In this document: piece by piece, positions 7,901 to 9,508 of the stretch
How positions within the stretch are numbered: the first letter of the stretch is position 1
How the letters are laid out: every line of letters begins with the position of its first letter
Origin: Pseudonocardiales bacterium
Lineage (GTDB): Bacteria; Actinomycetota; Actinomycetes; Mycobacteriales; Jatrophihabitantaceae
Direction: 5' to 3'
Length of the DNA stretch: 9,508 nt
Assembly (NCBI GenBank): GCA_025465405.1
Contig: JAODNL010000471.1
Location: 1 to 9,508 of the forward strand
The notes under the pieces: model-generated
Told to the model about the DNA's origin: nothing
The model's input: only the letters and a program-made list of their open reading frames with translations
Database searches by the model: none
Program-made: the position numbers and the translations under genes

Positions 7901-8020
7901 CCCACCGGCACCCTGCTCGCCAACACGAGATACACCATCAGCCTGACCACTGGTATTAAGGACACGGCGGGCAACACCCTCACTGCTCTCACGTGGACGT
8001 TCACCACCGGAGCAGCCTGA
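4949..8020 (+). CDS. Large secreted multidomain protein (chitobiase-C-like, FN3, ASH, three Big_5)
   Basis: This encodes 1023 aa. A signal peptide spans 1 to about 36 (SRRRLF, hydrophobic core 11-29, AAAAA cleavage zone). Residues about 45-160 form an exported module I recall from actinobacterial proteins (VIVFPQRDFVHGDGF, a strand ending RVEIWRG, LGAPCW, VTPDIIPGDMV). Residues about 265-390 look like another Ig-like unit. A chitobiase/beta-hexosaminidase C-terminal-like domain follows at about 396-479 (PGGTYFDPQTVTL, VRYTI, LKAMSIDPAGNQS). A standard FN3 domain lies at 484-577 (IVSWTPPATDGGSPITNYQV, YQFTVLAQNSIGSS). An ASPM/SPD-2/Hydin-like domain is at about 582-690 (VNFGSVPLGG, LSNTGNATL, paired Cys in TTCGV and SCTTAVSF). 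Three Big_5-type repeats close the protein at 694-804, 805-915 and 916-1023. There is no catalytic domain: the chitobiase-like part is the accessory Ig-like piece, not the hydrolase. No LPXTG or C-terminal anchor is visible. Likely a secreted or cell-surface binding protein, with carbohydrate as a plausible but unproven ligand. Confidence 0.9.
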   Translation: MFEQATSRRRLFAASALTAAVLALAVPLVSEPAAAAAVINDPPANGHSVIVFPQRDFVHGDGFAVGANLRVEIWRGTVEVGVSDPFVNDNPAGFDLNHLGAPCWASVTPDIIPGDMVQVVNLDSGEIDRTFAANVIVNQKATKVGNTVVIKGTAAQADGTQIPVAQLDARVVASTKSPFSDGTRTIRSQPVYDTSTGNTWTTTFTTTKNGTPLTSADLSLAVASESRGMWLGRLVGLAVPPENTIYEAGAFGGPAAGCSAPSASDAVTGSTPSAVNVAAVQPGGNLLLSGTSFNAASGTLSLTDGVTATPLTAPVSLNPAAASTDPTVPLPGNQTWTASIPTADVAGLADGTLTASVSFTRVLASTHPDPVDPTVQVRDTGTLAGASRTLLKDVVAPQAPTASVPGGTYFDPQTVTLNPADPAHDTVRYTIANPTAPDPSPFSTVASVPIQVTSSQQLKAMSIDPAGNQSTVLTTNYVITTRTAPEPPTAISAVAGDASAIVSWTPPATDGGSPITNYQVDVFQGGVRQPTLGQAAGTATSWTIGALSNGVAYQFTVLAQNSIGSSPRSAPSTVVTPSPLPAAQAVVTPNAVNFGSVPLGGTGTTQTVTLSNTGNATLSISSITVSGAQPSDFALGATTCGVTLAAAASCTTAVSFTPGATGARSAAFAVTDSSPGSPHIAALTGTGTSAVSVPTVTTRNPLSGATGVAIGTATARVPMTATFSEAVSGLPATAAATGNFTLKQGTTAVASKVVYNATTHVATLTPDAALIVDKPYTLSLSAAIKSASGGALVAQGWNFITGPRPTVTATNPASGASGVAIGTAVARTAMTATFSEGVTGLPITAAATGNFTLHQGTTTVTSKVVYNATTHVATLTPDTALIADKTYTLTVSAAIKDIAGNPITAKTWNFISGPRPTVTARTPAVNGVNVARTANCTATFSEAVAGLPTTAAATGNFTIKQTATGAAFASMVSYNATTRVATLNPTGTLLANTRYTISLTTGIKDTAGNTLTALTWTFTTGAA
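7028..8017 (+). repeat. Three tandem Big_5-type repeats (333, 333 and 324 bp)
   Basis: The units are 7028-7360, 7361-7693 and 7694-8017, i.e. 111, 111 and 108 codons. Each has PTVT at the start, TATFSE (MTATFSE in units 1 and 2), GLP-x-TAAATGNFT, YNATT-x-VATL-x-P, a Y-T strand with IK, and W-x-F near the end (Trp at residues 797, 908, 1016). Units 1 and 2 agree at about three quarters of residues and share near-identical DNA, for example around 7201-7250 and 7534-7583, exactly 333 bp apart. Unit 3 is more diverged and carries a Cys in TANCTATF absent from the others. Confidence 0.88.
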
Positions 8021-8073
8021 CAAGCATCACGGCATCTTGTTATGAACCGCTTCAGGTTTCTCCTATTACCGGG

Positions 8074-8105
8074 CGCGGCCCAGCCCGATAAGCGGACGGG
8101 CCGCG
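8074..8105. terminator. Candidate GC-rich terminator between convergent genes
   Basis: CGCGGCCC (8074-8081) pairs perfectly with GGGCCGCG (8098-8105) around a 16-base loop. A competing inner pairing GCCCG (8083-8087) with CGGGC (8097-8101) also exists. It lies 54 bases after the stop of the 1023-aa protein and 75 bases beyond the stop of the minus-strand gene. This is where a terminator would be expected, and it could serve both strands. There is no T-run. Confidence 0.45.
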
Positions 8106-8119
8106 GTATTGCCGCCAAG

Positions 8120-8137
8120 GAACAGTTACTACTGTTC
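8120..8137. repeat. Perfect inverted repeat, second hairpin in the convergent gap
   Basis: GAACAGT (8120-8126) and ACTGTTC (8131-8137) are perfect complements around a 4-base loop, with a G-T pair able to extend the stem outward (8119/8138). It is markedly AT-richer than its surroundings. As a compact stem-loop next to the GC-rich hairpin it may form part of a bidirectional terminator, or a processing or protein-binding site. Confidence 0.5.
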
Positions 8138-8179
8138 TACCGCCTTCAGGTAAGACATCCAATAGGACCTAACCGGGCG

Positions 8180-9508
8180 TCAGCGGACCGGAACCGTGAA
8201 CGAGAATGCGGTGGCGTCGAACGGTGAGGTCTGCACAGTCAGCGCGAGGACCCACCTGCCGCCGCGCGCGAACGTCAAGCCGATGTCTTCTCGGCCGGTG
8301 CTTGCCGAGCCAGTTGCGTTCGGCAACCGAAGTGGCAGCGGGCCGAGCCCCGCATCCGGCAGGCTGAGGGTCCCGCGGAGCCCGGTCACCGGCAGCGACG
8401 CGCCGGTGCTCGAGCGGGTCGTCAGGTGCAGAACAGCGTCGCCGGGGCGCGGTGCGTCGATGCGGACCGACACCTGCAGGCCCGGCGCCGTCAAGCTCTG
8501 ACCAAATGGTCGAACGTAGGACTGCCGCGCGGGCACCGTGACCACCAGGGCCGCGGTCAAGCCCAGCACCACGAGCGCAATCACGACTTCGACCAGCAAC
8601 CCTCGCTGCAGACCGCGCACAGATAGTGAGTCGCCGTCCGGCGGCGCTGTCGACGCACGTTCCAGCGTCGTCGTGCTGCCCAGTCGCCTGACCTTGGCCA
8701 GGGGCGGTGTCGGCGACGGCGCACCTGACGGCTCCGGCGGCTGATTGAGGTGCGCCTGGACCCACCGTCGGGCCAAGGCACCCATCGCGATCACAGCGAG
8801 CACCGCGACGATCTTGACCAGGAGCACTCGACCGAACGTCGTCCGGTACAGCGCTGGCACGGTTCCGACCTCGCGCCAGGCCTGGTAGCTGCCGGTCGCG
8901 ACCAGCACGACCACGCATGCGAAAGCCACTCGTGAAAAGCGGGGCAGCACGGCAGTGAGGTCGGCAGCATGTGCGGCCGGTCGCAGGCTGATCAACAGCA
9001 CGGCAAGGCCGCCGAGCCATATCGTCATCGCCGACAGGTGCAGAAGATTGGCGACGATGGCCAGCGGCGTCTGGAGGCCGGTGGCCGAGTGACCGGCCAA
9101 TGTCCAGGTCACCATCAGCAGCAACGTGACGACGACAGTGCCGGCAGGCAACACCCAGCTCGGCAGGAGCGGACGAGTGTCCGGCGTCCCGTTCTTGCCC
9201 TGATGGGAACGCTTTGTCGCCGCGACCAGGGCCCGCGCGTCCGCCTTGCGCTGCGTCGACACCGCGCACACCAGCAGTACCCCAAAGATCACCAGCAAAT
9301 AGGACCGAAACGCGTAGAGCGTGTCGAACTTGCGGGAATGCGTGTCGAGCGACCTCGGGGCCAACCACATTGTCCGGAGCGCTTCGCCGCTGGCCCACAC
9401 GCCCTCCAGGAGCAACGAGCCGATCGCGCTCACGCCGAGCAATGTCAGCCCGAGATAGAGAGTCCGGCGGGTTCGTGGCAGAGTCAGTCCCGCCGGCCAC
9501 AGGGCCAA
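8180..9508 (-). CDS. CopD-family copper resistance membrane protein (partial, N-terminus missing)
   Basis: The frame is open at the right edge (its first codon there, TTG, is internal or undetermined), so 442 residues of the C-terminal part are seen, ending in TGA at 8182-8180. It matches CopD/PcoD (PF05425), inner-membrane proteins linked to copper uptake or handling, often fused to or paired with periplasmic-type CopC in actinobacteria. Hydrophobic segments fall at about 18-38, 66-84, 119-137, 149-173, 194-210, 228-245 and 304-325. Family-like stretches are LAGHSATG (137-144), NLLHLSAMTIWLGGLAVLL (154-172), FSRVAF...ATGSYQAW (191-211) and TTFGRVLLVKI (223-233). His140, His157 and Met161 are possible metal ligands. 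A Pro/Ser-rich loop (256-295) precedes the last helix. Residues about 330-442 form a beta-rich extracytoplasmic domain (IDAPRPGDAVLHL, GRWVLALTV), as in CopD proteins with a YtkA/CopC-like tail. It converges on the secreted-protein genes and is probably functionally separate from them. Confidence 0.9.
   Translation of the reverse strand: MALWPAGLTLPRTRRTLYLGLTLLGVSAIGSLLLEGVWASGEALRTMWLAPRSLDTHSRKFDTLYAFRSYLLVIFGVLLVCAVSTQRKADARALVAATKRSHQGKNGTPDTRPLLPSWVLPAGTVVVTLLLMVTWTLAGHSATGLQTPLAIVANLLHLSAMTIWLGGLAVLLISLRPAAHAADLTAVLPRFSRVAFACVVVLVATGSYQAWREVGTVPALYRTTFGRVLLVKIVAVLAVIAMGALARRWVQAHLNQPPEPSGAPSPTPPLAKVRRLGSTTTLERASTAPPDGDSLSVRGLQRGLLVEVVIALVVLGLTAALVVTVPARQSYVRPFGQSLTAPGLQVSVRIDAPRPGDAVLHLTTRSSTGASLPVTGLRGTLSLPDAGLGPLPLRLPNATGSASTGREDIGLTFARGGRWVLALTVQTSPFDATAFSFTVPVR

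Noticed and set aside
4700..8020. Cell-wall anchor (LPXTG or C-terminal transmembrane tail) on the two large proteins
   Set aside because: Both C-termini were read through: the 928-aa protein ends in SSVTANVN and the 1023-aa protein in WTFTTGAA, with no sorting motif or hydrophobic tail.
8169..9500. Second long minus-strand frame overlapping the CopD gene
   Set aside because: It is out of frame with the clear CopD reading, Arg/Gly/Ala-rich, and lacks membrane segments or motifs.

Overview
The window is high-GC DNA with dense coding, GC-rich third codon positions and Shine-Dalgarno-led starts. Together with the gene families present (an ECF sigma factor with a SnoaL-like tail, a CopD-type membrane protein and large secreted proteins built of Ig/FN3 modules), this points to an actinobacterium. 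I cannot name the genus from the sequence alone.

Layout: (1) Positions 1-444 (+) hold the 3' end of an ECF sigma-factor gene: its C-terminal SnoaL-like domain plus an unusual tail. (2) Three consecutive plus-strand genes, each with its own ribosome binding site and a clear signal peptide, encode exported proteins. These are a 338-aa Cys-containing protein of unknown function (691-1707), a 928-aa protein of three FN3-like modules, five Ig-like repeats and an InlB-B-like cap (1957-4743), and a 1023-aa multidomain protein (4949-8020). The last has an N-terminal module common in actinobacterial exported proteins, then a chitobiase-C-terminal-like domain, FN3, an ASH/Hydin-type domain and three tandem Big_5-type repeats. 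(3) A convergent gap with two inverted repeats (8021-8179) separates these from (4) a minus-strand CopD-family copper-resistance membrane protein whose N-terminus lies beyond the right edge.

The gaps between genes are 246, 249, 205 and 159 bp, so no stretch above 300 bp lacks a gene. The 200-250 bp gaps between the plus-strand genes suggest separate transcription units rather than one tight operon. The three exported proteins show no catalytic domain that I recognise, no LPXTG signal and no C-terminal membrane anchor. The likeliest reading is freely secreted or non-covalently attached surface, matrix or polymer-binding proteins. Whether they act together, or are controlled by the upstream sigma factor, is inference only. 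I see no mobile element, CRISPR array, tRNA or rRNA. Nothing here amounts to a clear new system; the most novel items are the 338-aa protein and the repeat evolution within the two large proteins.
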